The position numbers were made by a program, and so were the translations under genes. This document shows positions 52,185 through 64,000 of a DNA stretch of 64,000 nt, piece after piece (the stretch's first letter is position 1; the number at the start of each line of letters is the position of its first letter). This stretch comes from Paramecium pentaurelia. Lineage: Eukaryota > Ciliophora > Oligohymenophorea > Peniculida > Parameciidae. The stretch lies in assembly GCA_905183005.1 (NCBI GenBank), contig CAJJDO010000080.1, positions 186,001-250,000 of the forward strand, written 5' to 3'. Under the pieces are notes generated by a model. It saw only the letters and a list, made by a program, of their open reading frames with translations, was not told the DNA's origin and did not search any database.

Positions 52185-55100
52185 TCACACATTTGATTAA
52201 TCATTATTTTCATCCTATAGAGTTTCATATTTAGTCTAATTTTGTACTTTCTCTTTTGCTTCTTCCATTTATTTTTCTAATTATAAATTCAAATTCTCCT
52301 TCTTTAATTTTTTTATTTTTCTAAATATTTTACATAAAACACATGATCTAATATTAAATTGAATTATTACAATGATATAAGTACTGCTAAAAATATTGTA
52401 ACTCCAACAATAAGTTCATTAAATCTATGTTTGTACCAATATAAGGAAATGTTTGGCATTCCAATTTAGGCAACATGGTAATATAATTCATAATCTTAAA
52501 TTGTTAGATTATTAAAAACTAGAACCTAAGCTCTAATAGCAATAAATAATTATGGATGTTTTGATTATTTATCAACAATAATATTAAATAATATTTGATC
52601 AGTATGATTGAGAGCATAAAGACCAATGTCAACTTATTAAAAATTATCTGTATGATTTATATGATAATTTGCATACCAACTATATTAACAAAGTCCTATC
52701 ACATGAGCATATTCAACATTACTACCCCAACTTATAGAATACTTTATTAAACTATTCATTTCTTGATTAAGATCACAACCAATACATTTTAATGGTTTAA
52801 ATTTAACAGTAATAATATCTGTATCATATGTCTCAAAATAATAATTTATTTAGCCATCACCTCCCATAACTAATTGTCCATATGGAGCAAAATCTTGTGC
52901 TTTATAGACTTAAGTAGTGAATTTATACACACTTTTTATAGATTCAAATTTAAAATAAACAGGTCCTGGTATAACTGGTAATATAATATCAGTTAATTGA
53001 CCTTCTATTGTTGTTTTACTACCATTATAAATTCCATCAATAAATTCATTATAATTTTGAGTAATTGAAACTTTCAACTCACCCAAACAATTATAAACTT
53101 AAACTGCTAACTTACCTTCATGAGGAATATAAGATTCATAATATTTAGCTTAAGAATCATATATTTAATCATTTAAACTTGATTTTTCATCAATCATTAA
53201 GATTTCTTTACCTACAATACTAATTTATAAATCAATTCGATTTAAATAATTGTGTCCATAATTATAAATTTCTCTAAATTAATAAATTCTAATAGGAACA
53301 ATATCTCCTTCACGATTAAATACATATTAAATAGTATTATTCTCATTTCCTTTGATTTCTAATAAACTATGTATTTTAATAGTTAAAAGACCCTCTAAAA
53401 TTGGTAAAATATAAGTGTATTAATCATTTCTACTTGATATAGGTGTAAGTAAAGTAAAATTAGTAGGCTCTGTTTCATTAGATATTTCTATTTTAAAGTA
53501 TTCTAAACCTTATAATCTCATTCCATATGGAGTCATTTTAATTACTAGTTATGCTTATTTTAAATAACGATATTGATGATATAATGTAATAATTGGAGTT
53601 TATTTACTTAAATAAGCAAATGTAATAATTCCATCTTATAATAATTAACCATTACCAGTTGTTGATTATGATACTAATATAGAATAATTTGATGGCTTTT
53701 ATTAATTATTCTTAACAATTATATAGAGGTCATCATCATTATAGTGACCTGCCAAAGTATGTGATCCATTTGCATAAGGAGTATAATTAGTTTCTTCTAA
53801 GTGTTCTCTTGGGGGAATGATTGCTTAATAGTAAGATATAGAGGAAGAAGTATTCATTAATTTTTATTATTTGATTATGTCATAGGGTCCATAATGATAA
53901 AGAGTAGAATCCAATACAGCATTATATCCAATCCACATTTATGTATCACCATTATATTGATTAATTTAAACTTCTATTTAATGATCTGTATCATAAGAAA
54001 AATGATAGATATTATAATCATTCTGATTTTCCAAGAAATCTGTAAAAGCAATATTTTAAGGTAATTAAACAAAATTTAATTATGATGTTACTACAACTAA
54101 TAAATCTACATTAATTCCTATAGTTTTGATTTTGATAATATAAGTACATAATTCACAATATTTTTATTTATCATTTTTATGTATAATATGTTAATTGTAG
54201 AATTGTCCTGCTAGTAATTATTCATTTATAATAATTTCTTCTTCACAATCTTTTTTTATATTGTCTAAACATCTAGATATTTAGATCATTGAAGTACCTT
54301 AAACTTTAATAAATTTAAAGTATAAATCATCATTATTTTAGATATTAAAGTATTGATATTATACTTCTTCTTGAATATCTAATTTAATTCTTGTAGGTAT
54401 TCCCATAATTAATTTGTGATTATTCATATCATTAGATATTTCTAATGATAATTAAAACTTGCTATTATCAACTAGAGAATATATTTATATCATAATATAA
54501 GGATTTCTAGTGAGATTAAGAGCAGTTAATTTTTCTTATATTTATGATTATGTCAATTCTAAAACATTGCCCAATACATTAAATTCACATGTATCTAAAT
54601 TGATATGATCTTCATCATTAAAAGTTAAACATATGGATCCTTTGCCATAAATTTAATGTAATATTAATTTGAATCTTGATTATGGTGATATATCATTGAT
54701 TTCTGAAAATATAAATTTTCTTGGTTATAATTTATTTACTGAGATTTAAATAGGTAATCCACTTTTTAGATCCATATAATGTTGGGTAATAGTGACATAG
54801 ACAGTATCATCAAAATTAATTTATCTATCACTTTCATATTACAAATCTTATGCTTATAATAATATTTTCAAAACACAATCAGGTTCACAAAATTTGAATG
54901 CATCAGAATGAATACTCTTAGAATGCTAAGTTTTGTATTCTTCTTTTGCATATAGAGAATTAGATTCCTAATCTTGAGAATCCAATATTTAAATTTAATA
55001 TTTAGTGTATCCATAATGTGAATTAATATGTAATTAAACATCAGTTTATGAAGATATTACTTTATAATATAAAAAAGTTTCTTGAAATAGATATTCTAAA

Positions 55101-57520
55101 TTAAAAGTGTATTCTTATCCATCTTTAAGTTCTAGAGCAGATTAAGGATTCCAAACATTTAGATTAAATAAGATATCTTCATTTCCATGATTTTCTATTA
55201 TGATATAAGCTTAACAAATAGCCATTACATATTTATCATCATCCTTGTCTTATTATGTAAGACCATCTAAACATAAACTATTTAATGCAGATTCTGATAA
55301 TTTAAGTGTACTTGAATCTTAACTTTTTGCAAATTAAGAATGATTATCAGGTTTAATATCATTTTAGACAGTTAATGTTAATTTATTATTTTTTTTACTT
55401 TATAAACTAATATAAAATATAGTAGTATTTTAACTATAATAGAAACTGAAATATTTAGATTTGAATCCTTTAACTAGATCTACAAATTATTAACCTACAT
55501 GAAGTGTTTTAACAGTTCTACTTGTTGAATAAGTGAAAGTATACATAATTTCTTTATCTAAAAATGTTTCAAACATATTCTGAATTCCAATAGTATAATT
55601 ACCAGAATTCTAATAAAATTAATCTTATGGTTGTATTGATAAATAATTATTAAAAGTAATTAAATCAAATGATTTAAGAGATGGTAATTGATTACCTTGA
55701 TTTAAAGTTAAAGCTACTTACATTCTTGAAGAATGAATAGCAAATTCAATTGTTGGTTATTATTCATCAATTACTTCAATATTTTAATCCACTTAATTAA
55801 AATTAATAATGACTCTAAAATAATGAATTTTTGATTAACCATCTGTTAATTATAATACTCCTCTATAAGTTTCATCTTCTTTTAATACTTTAATATTTAT
55901 ATCTGCTTATTTAGTAACTTTAGCCATAAATTAAAAGATTGTAGCTTCTCTTGCTGTCAAAGTAATATAATATTGAGTATGTTTTAATTGATCTCCTCTA
56001 AGAACAACTAAATGATCTACTCCACCAAAATGTTTTGCACATTCAATTCTAACAGGATAACAACTACTATCTCTACTAATCATATATACAATATTATGAG
56101 TATTAACTGTAAATACCAATTCTTCATCATCATCTGATTTTTAATATTTAAGTATTAAATGTTCTTCTTATGATTATTCCATATAATTAGTATAAGCAAC
56201 ATCAGATTTAAGAATACGTTAATTATTATCATTTTATGTAGTCATCATATAAATATTCTTATTATTACTTGATATTTCTAATTAAAATATACAGAATCCT
56301 TCTTTATCTTTATTTTAACAATGTGGTGTAATATAAACTGCAGGTTTTTATTCATTTTTATGAAATCTCAAATTATGATTATCTTCATCACTTAATTAAC
56401 AACCATTTTAACATTCTGCTATTCTAATAGAATTATCACCTTTTTCAAAATATACTAATTTAATTCCTACTTCTTATTCACTTTCAATAGTTTTAAATAA
56501 ATAATTATGTTTTCCTTTATCTTATATTTTAGATAATATCAATTAATTATTATATAAGATGGCTTCATCAATCAATTTTACAACCATCAAATATTTCATA
56601 GAACCACCTTAACTTAAATTAATTGTCACTTCATCCCCTTCAATATCTTCTCTTCTCAAAATAATATGAAATGCTTATCCTCTCTATTATAATTATATTG
56701 GTTCTTATGAACTAAAATATATATTATCCTTCTTATGAACTTTCAATAATGGTAGCATATCTCCAAAAATTCCTATTTATAAAATTTTAAATTATTGAGG
56801 TAATTTTAATTAATAATTGTTCTCATCTCTTTCAAATAAATAATCCTATATTTCTTAATTGATTTCAATTTCTTCTTCATCTTTATACAAATACAATTAT
56901 CCATTTACTGTTGCTTCCTCTTTAATATTTAAATCTCCACTTAAAACAGCTAATAATTTACATTTCTCACAATCCTTTTTATTTATAGCTACTGTTAATT
57001 AAACTTCATCTCCATATAATTTAGCTTTCTCTTCAAATACTTCTATTTTTATTTTATCTGTCTCATCATCTTCTAATTTAAATTCTCCCACCATCCTACT
57101 ATATTTTCCTGGTAATTGCATAGAAATCACTTAAACAGGCTGCTTTTAAGTTAAGATCAGTTCTGTATTCTTATTACCTAATTCAATTGCATCAGTGTTT
57201 ATTATTGTAATTCTACCTGTACATGGAACACTAATACATTTTAAATTTATGTCTTCAGATTTTATAGTAAATAATGCAGTCTCATAAAATTCATTTAACT
57301 TAAACTCTTCATCTTTACTTTTTAATTAGATTTCACCCAAATCACTCTTCTTCTCATCTTATAATGGTCGAATATACAAAATAATAAAATCTTTATCTTA
57401 TTTTTCAGGCAATTCAACTTATATTGATTTACCTTATTTCAAATCAAATAAGAAATCCTTCTACTTTTTAGTCTAAGTTAGCATTGCAATTAATAACATA
57501 ACACATATTTGAATGATCAT
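52185..57520 (-). CDS. Very large single-pass membrane protein, unknown
   Basis: About 1,767 residues, continuous except for one 32-nt intron close to the 3' end. A signal peptide (MIIQICVMLLIAMLTQ) precedes about 1,670 residues of beta-rich, low-Cys extracellular or lumenal sequence. A single TM segment lies near the C-terminus (LIVGVTIFLAVLISL), and a coiled-coil cytoplasmic tail ends NDQSNV. Scattered NxS/T sites and short similar units (for example LLTIKIHSL, NYSILVSQ) suggest repeated beta-sandwich domains, possibly PPC-like. I do not recognise the family. Its start lies 142 bp from the divergent nucleoporin gene. Confidence 0.82.
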
Positions 57521-57662
57521 TTTATATTTTTATTATTTTATAATGATTCAATAATTCACACATCAATTATTTAAATAAAATCAACTCTTATTCATTTCTT
57601 CTCCTTAATTTAAACACTTATAATTATTTATAAATTCTAGCCTCATTTTAATATTTAATAAT

Positions 57663-60600
57663 ATGGCAATAAATTTATTTTAATCATCTACTAATAGTAC
57701 ATTCAATCCATTCACTAATCATCCCAATCCTATTTCATAATAAAATAATAAGTATTAATTTAAAATACTCTATTAGCTTTCATCCATCAGTCCCTGGGTC
57801 TTATAGAGGAATATTTAAAACTGAGAAAATTACATATACTCAAATAGATCGTGATGATTAAAATACAAATTTATATACAACAAATATGTTTATGCAACAA
57901 GAATATAAGGGAATTGTATATATTAGATATTCCCATAGAGTGCTTTTCAAATTAGATTAGAGGATTATTATTTAATTAGATCATAATAAATATAAGACCA
58001 TCATAAATCACAAATTGAAGCAGCAGTGAAGAATAATAGTTTTAATCCTAAAATGATTAGATCTTCAAATTAACAAAGTTTTCATTACTTATTACAATAG
58101 ATCTAAAACCGCCTTTATTTCAAGATTAAGGTGATATTTTCAAAAGATCAAATAACCTATTTAATAAACCCAATGATCACATAAAATAATCCAATAATAA
58201 CCAAAATATATTCAATAATCCATCAAATATCAATAAATCTGATATTTTACCCAATAATTCAAATGATTTATTCAATAAAAATAATAATCCAAATATATTT
58301 AAAGCTCCTCCTTCTACTAATTAAATGAATAATAATAATAATTAATCTACGAATCTATTTCAATAGTAAAATAATAGTAATTCAAATAACATTTTTTAAT
58401 AAAACAATGGAACAAACAATTAAGGTAATAATAATATATTTAATTAATCTAATAATAATTTTAATTAATAATAAAAGAATAATAATCTTTTCAATAATTA
58501 AAATCTCTTTTCAAATAATAATAATAATTCAAATAATTTATTTAATTAATCACTATAACCTATTTAACCTGCTATATTTTAGTATCCTACTAATACAAAT
58601 AATAATTTATATTAACCTCTGATATAACCATCACTTTTATAATCATTAGATTATTTAAAATTTCAAGAGAATTAATTTAAAGATTTTACTCGTTAAGTAG
58701 ATTCCCAAATAATAATAATGGAACAATAGAAATAAGCAAGTTTAGATGAATATGATTCTATGCTCAGAGACAGCGTTAACATAAATTTTGACTATCGATT
58801 GTAAAATTAATATACTTAAAGCATGAAATCCAATAAATCCTATAAATTACAAAATTAAAAATCTAGCAATTTGAGTAATAAAACTATTACTAGTCGTCAT
58901 GATAAGAAAACTTATTCTACATTTTAACCAAATAGTTTAAACACAGAAATTAAAAGCATTTTTAATAGAGAAGATAGAAAACCTATATCAAAATTTTAAG
59001 AAAATTTTCAAAATACTGATTCTAAATGTGAGTTTAAAAGTTTTGCTTAGAGAAATGATAGAAAATCATAATCAATTATTTTTTTGGATTTAGAAATTAT
59101 ATTTCTAGAAAGTGAAAAATTCTTATCTATTTCTTAATAATTTTAGAATAAATCTAGAATTTATAATGTAAAATAATTTGTAGAAGAACAACTTCAAAAT
59201 ATTGAAATTTTTGGTTCATAATCATAACAATATTTTAATAATTGTTTAATTTATAATAATACTAATCTCATATAGGATTATAATATTTTACTTTCAAAAT
59301 TTACTATTAATAAGCTAACATTCAATTACTTTTATGTAAAATTACCAAAATTAATTAATGATGCTTATTATTCAAATTTACATGAATTTCCAGATTTTAG
59401 AAAAGTTCATAACTTTTCTGTTTCAAATAAATTTGGTAAAATAGTTTGGACATAAGAAACTAATATTTATTATTTAGATTTAGATAAAATAATTGATATT
59501 AAATAGGAATCTATTGAAGTTTATGATACAACTAAAATAAATGAATTGCTGAAACCAGAAATTGGAATCAAATTAAATAGTGAAAGCTAAATTACATTCA
59601 AATTTTAATTAAAAAATTCATAAATAAATGAAGCAATGTTTAAAAGCAATTTAATTAGTTAAGCTTAGAAATAGGGATTAGAATTTATATCTATAGATTT
59701 TTTAAATTAAGAATATACTGTAAAAGCATTTCATTTTAGTGGCTATCATTTTAATTCTGATTATTCTAACTCAGATAACTAAAATTATTAAGATTAACAA
59801 TAATAAGTAGAAATTTAAACTAACCAACATGAAATTTCATTTGAATAAGAAGAAAATGATTCTCTTTCCTTAGAATATTAAAATGAACATACACTATAAT
59901 TCAAAAAAAAATTTGATATTAAGTTTTAGAATTTGAAAATTTAAGAGAAATAAATCAATTATTAATTATCAAATGATATAATCAATAAATATAATTAAAG
60001 ACTAAATCAAAAATTCGTTATTCCACTGAATAATTTCTAATAAAATGAATAATTACTAATTAATATTTAATTAATTGATAATTACTTTAATAATTAGCAA
60101 TAATCAGATCAAACAAAGAATACTTAAAAAATATCAATGTTATTAATTGATTGTATATATCAATTTCAGAGTCCATGTGAAGAAATAATAAGATCATTTC
60201 AATTATTGAATATTTTGTTTGGCAATTCTACTATAGATATTGTACAATTTCTATAATTATAATCAAATCATTTGGTATCATTTTAAGATATTGATAAGTC
60301 TCCAAAAATTAAAAATATTAGAGGTTTACGTTTAAGCTTATTTTTGGAATAATTTAAGATTTATTAGACATAAGTAGAATTTAGAGAATAATTGATATCA
60401 CAATAATAATTATAAAATTAGCTATAGAATGTATTTTTAAGTTTAAACTTATAACCATATTCTAAAACTATGATAATATTAAATAAAAATGATTGGATTG
60501 ATAGATTTGTTGATTGGAGAATTAATAGATCACAACCATAACCTTTGTATGAAGATTAATGGTGGAGTGAATTGTATAATTAATAAAAAGACAACTAGAT

Positions 60601-62319
60601 TACATCATCTTAATTTGCTGCATTTATATATTATTTACTAAAGAAAACTAAATAACCATCTAAAGAATATAAAAAACTGTATGAATATTTGTATAATCAT
60701 ATTGATACATATACAATAATTTTGTTTAATATCNTAAAAGCATTTCATTTTAGTGGCTATCATTTTAATTCTGATTATTCTAACTCAGATAACTAAAATT
60801 ATTAAGATTAACAATAATAAGTAGAAATTTAAACTAACCAACATGAAATTTCATTTGAATAAGAAGAAAATGATTCTCTTTCCTTAGAATATTAAAATGA
60901 ACATACACTATAATTCAAAAAAAAATTTGATATTAAGTTTTAGAATTTGAAAATTTAAGAGAAATAAATCAATTATTAATTATCAAATGATATAATCAAT
61001 AAATATAATTAAAGACTAAATCAAAAATTCGTTATTCCACTGAATAATTTCTAATAAAATGAATAATTACTAATTAATATTTAATTAATTGATAATTACT
61101 TTAATAATTAGCAATAATCAGATCAAACAAAGAATACTTAAAAAATATCAATGTTATTAATTGATTGTATATATCAATTTCAGAGTCCATGTGAAGAAAT
61201 AATAAGATCATTTCAATTATTGAATATTTTGTTTGGCAATTCTACTATAGATATTGTACAATTTCTATAATTATAATCAAATCATTTGGTATCATTTTAA
61301 GATATTGATAAGTCTCCAAAAATTAAAAATATTAGAGGTTTACGTTTAAGCTTATTTTTGGAATAATTTAAGATTTATTAGACATAAGTAGAATTTAGAG
61401 AATAATTGATATCACAATAATAATTATAAAATTAGCTATAGAATGTATTTTTAAGTTTAAACTTATAACCATATTCTAAAACTATGATAATATTAAATAA
61501 AAATGATTGGATTGATAGATTTGTTGATTGGAGAATTAATAGATCACAACCATAACCTTTGTATGAAGATTAATGGTGGAGTGAATTGTATAATTAATAA
61601 AAAGACAACTAGATTACATCATCTTAATTTGCTGCATTTATATATTATTTACTAAAGAAAACTAAATAACCATCTAAAGAATATAAAAAACTGTATGAAT
61701 ATTTGTATAATCATATTGATACATATACAATAATTTTGTTTAATATCATAGTGAGAAAATAGAAGACAGTATCATAATAATTGAAATTAATAGGTAGAAC
61801 AATTATTACAAAATTATTGAAATCTTAAGTATCTAATTAATTGATATTTACAATTCTAGAGACATTTAAAAATAAAGTATTTCAGAAAGAAGAATTAATT
61901 AGAATATAATCTTTGATTGGGAAAATAGGATTCTTTAATAATATAAGTGGGAAAGATATAAATGATGTTGATTTATATATTGATAGAAAATAATATCTAC
62001 CAGCTGTCAAGATAATAATTGAAAAGAATTTAGAATACTAATACTATTCAATTTTAAATGAAAGTATATTACCTTATTTGGTTATCAATGATTACTATAA
62101 TGAGAATGATGTAAGATTAATGATAAAACATATTATAAATTTAAAAAAAGGAAACTAGATTATAAACATTATATGCTAGGTATAAATATAATTAAATATT
62201 AGATGTATTTATAGGAAATAGAAATGAATGAGATATTAATTTAGAATTGGATAACAAAAAACGAATATCAATATCATATGAAGTAGATAATATTAAAAAT
62301 ATGCTATAATTCATTTTGA
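57663..62319 (+). CDS. NUP98: NUP98-NUP96 nucleoporin with NIFN/NLFN repeats
   Basis: About 1,520 residues as assembled (about 1,182 if the internal duplication is removed). The N-terminus is Asn/Gln-rich with repeated NLFN, NIFN and LFN motifs in place of GLFG. A GLEBS-like stretch may lie near residues 30-60 (PGSYRGIFKTEKITYTQI). Next is a NUP98 autoproteolytic domain (DAYYSNLHEFPDF, FSVSNKFGKIVW, IEVYDTTK, QGLEFISIDF) ending in HFS at 59732-59740, the conserved F/S self-cleavage site, so NUP98 and NUP96 halves should separate. The remainder is an all-helical NUP96-type solenoid (ACE1). Four introns (25, 23, 23 and 23 nt) are predicted. NIFN repeats are known from micronucleus-specific Nup98 of Tetrahymena. 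Confidence 0.86.
59721..60733 (+). repeat. Direct duplication copy 1 (1,013 bp)
   Basis: Repeated at 60735-61747, with no difference found in the lines I compared. It lies inside the nucleoporin gene, starting just before the HFS cleavage motif and covering the first part of the NUP96 solenoid. The copies are separated by a single ambiguous base at 60734. Confidence 0.95.
60734..60734 (+). other. Ambiguous base (N) at duplication junction
   Basis: The only N in the window. If it is read as G, the reading frame continues (GTA AAA GCA) and the codon matches that of copy 1. It marks either a one-base gap between overlapping contigs or an ambiguous call. Confidence 0.98.
60735..61747 (+). repeat. 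Direct duplication copy 2 (1,013 bp)
   Basis: Second copy of 59721-60733. With the N, the period is 1,014 bp (338 codons), so the reading frame is preserved. It repeats the HFS motif at 60746-60754. Sequence after 61747 continues into the unique 3' part of the nucleoporin. Confidence 0.95.
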
Positions 62320-62400
62320 TTGTATAAATATAATTAATTAATATCATTTTATTTTCTACTTAAACTTATTTGATTAGATAATAATGTATTTGATAATTAA

Positions 62401-63921
62401 ATGTTTTTATTTATAATTTTATATATATCTGCAGGAAAAGATAGTTATTATTTAGGATCCATAAAACATACACTTTAACCAAATTAAACTTTTGAGCATC
62501 AATTCTTTGATGTCAATCAAATTAAATCCCTTGATTTATACTTTCCTGATCCACCCTTTAGAATAATTAATGATGAAGATATGAATTGTTATTGGTCCAA
62601 TTAAGCAATAGGACTTAAACCAGTTTAAACAATATAAATGAACATAAGCAATTCATTAGATTCTGATATAGTTTGTTTTGATGAATGCTACATTAGATAA
62701 GGATAATTAATTTTTACAACTAAAAATTAAACAATTGATCTTCAATAATAAAATTTAAAATTATTAGTATTGCCTTCAGAAGGATAAATAATCTATTACA
62801 ATGAAAAATTTGTTAGTGTTTTTGATACTATCAATATGAAAATAATAAATGAAAATATGCCTATTGATTTTACATTGAAATTAAAATAAAGTCTAATGAG
62901 TTAATAACATATGTCAACTAAAATAATTTATTTATGTTTAGAAAATGGAGTATTTGCTTATAATGATGAATATTTTATAATAAATTAATATGGGACTAGA
63001 TGTAAATCAATAATAATACAAGATGATAATTTATTTATTGTAACAGATGCAATAGAAATTTATGATATAAATGATCCTTTTGAACCTATTTATTTATATT
63101 AATTTAACATAAGTGTTCATTATTTTGATATCTATTAGGATTATATGGCAGTTTTGGAATTATTAAATGAATAGAAAGGGAAATTGAGTTTATTTAAATT
63201 TAATTTTTAATTTGGATTAAATGAAATAGTTAATATTACATAAGAATCAGAAGGAACAATACAAGTGGATTCTTAAGATATTAGATTTGGATTGCTAAAT
63301 AAAGATATTGCTATTATAATTAATAAGGAGTAAATTAATTTGATAACTTTATAAACTAATTTTCATTAAAAATATAGACATAATAATGGTTTGGGATAAG
63401 CATAACACTTTTTAGATCCAGAAAATAAAATATTTATTAGAGATTCACAAATAATTTAAGTCAGTAATAATAGTTTAATATTTTATAATACAACAAGTCA
63501 AATTTATAATTTAGTATGTAATGCTCCTGTTGAGAATAAATTGAGGAAACATCTATTCTTTGGTATAATCAGAAGTGAAGAAAAATGTAGAAATACTAAA
63601 AAAGTAGATGAAAGATTCAAAGAACTTTTATCTAGAGAAAAGACTGATCCCAAAATACAATGTTATTATACTTTTTAATTAAGTGTAAATATTATACCAT
63701 TACAAACACATTGGTCTTTACAATCAAAAATTCTCTTATGTATATTCTTATTTCTACTTATCTTGCTTATATTTCAACAATTTAAGAATCAATAAGAAAA
63801 ACAAACTCTAAATAATTTGCAAAAGTTTGAATAATTAAATAGAATCAACCTCTAAAAATAAAAAATACGTATTACTCATGATGATGAAGAATAAAATAAT
63901 AATAAAATTGATTTTTATTGA
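62401..63921 (+). CDS. Single-pass membrane protein, possibly beta-propeller ectodomain
   Basis: Intronless, 506 residues. A signal peptide (MFLFIILYISAG) precedes a lumenal or extracellular domain of about 430 residues, in which short hydrophobic beta-like strands alternate with polar loops (for example IIYLCLENGVFAY, YDINDPFEPIYLYQF), suggesting a propeller. The late TM segment (SKILLCIFLFLLILLIF) is followed by a basic Gln-rich tail ending DDEEQNNNKIDFY. There is no recognised family. It lies 82 bp downstream of the nucleoporin on the same strand. The ATG at 62385 is in another frame; 62401 is the first in-frame start. Confidence 0.82.
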
Positions 63922-64000
63922 CAATTCCATATAATTAATTATATCTTTTATAATTTGAATATTTTCATAATATGTATTATTTCATTTTTAATAACTAAAT

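Noticed and set aside
1..64000. Reading the window with the standard genetic code
   Set aside because: It fragments every conserved gene at TAA/TAG; conserved motifs such as DHODH, GH38 and SF3B5 only run through if TAA/TAG are Gln.

Overview
The window reads as macronuclear-type DNA of a ciliate, most likely a Paramecium. The sequence is very AT-rich. Almost every gene is open only if TAA and TAG are read as glutamine, and every confident gene ends in TGA (genetic code 6). Coding regions are interrupted by very short GT...AG introns, mostly 18-32 nt, and genes are packed on both strands. A protein with Paramecium surface-antigen-type cysteine repeats supports the assignment. Positions come from hand translation. 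For nearly all multi-exon genes, the span minus the proposed introns is a multiple of three, which is an internal check on the models. Introns are supported by reading frame and family alignment, not by transcripts.

Layout. 1-13980, mostly plus strand: an MFSD1-like transporter, a GH38 alpha-mannosidase, an SHIPPO/PG-rich repeat protein, a three-repeat MYB protein, an AGC-type kinase, a small minus-strand coiled-coil protein, a coiled-coil protein, a basic unknown protein and a four-pass membrane protein. 14104-16676, minus strand: a Pob3/SSRP1-type FACT subunit and a cyclin. 17562-24275, plus strand: a 2,237-residue intronless cysteine-rich polytopic surface protein. 24276-27996: mostly non-coding, with an apparently broken gene and a near-perfect 221-bp inverted repeat. 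27997-32233, plus strand: an EF-hand protein, a CAMK-like kinase and a B-box coiled-coil protein. 32265-35573, minus strand: an acylated MORN protein, SF3B5 and an EF-hand protein. 36426-40136, plus strand: a hybrid histidine kinase and a divergent dihydroorotate dehydrogenase. 40181-57520, minus strand: a giant coiled-coil protein, a SAC-domain phosphoinositide phosphatase and a 1,767-residue single-pass membrane protein. 57663-63921, plus strand: a NUP98-NUP96 fusion nucleoporin and a small single-pass membrane protein.

The genes are typical eukaryotic housekeeping, signalling, trafficking and cilium-related genes, with no operon logic. The points most worth a second look are these. The NUP98-96 homologue carries NIFN/NLFN repeats instead of GLFG, as in micronucleus-specific Nup98 of Tetrahymena. 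The same gene contains an in-frame 1,013-bp direct duplication around a single N, probably an assembly overlap. A long palindrome lies between genes. The giant surface protein joins PSA-like repeats, DUF4215-like repeats and a polytopic membrane domain. I saw no rRNA, tRNA, CRISPR, telomere or transposase gene.
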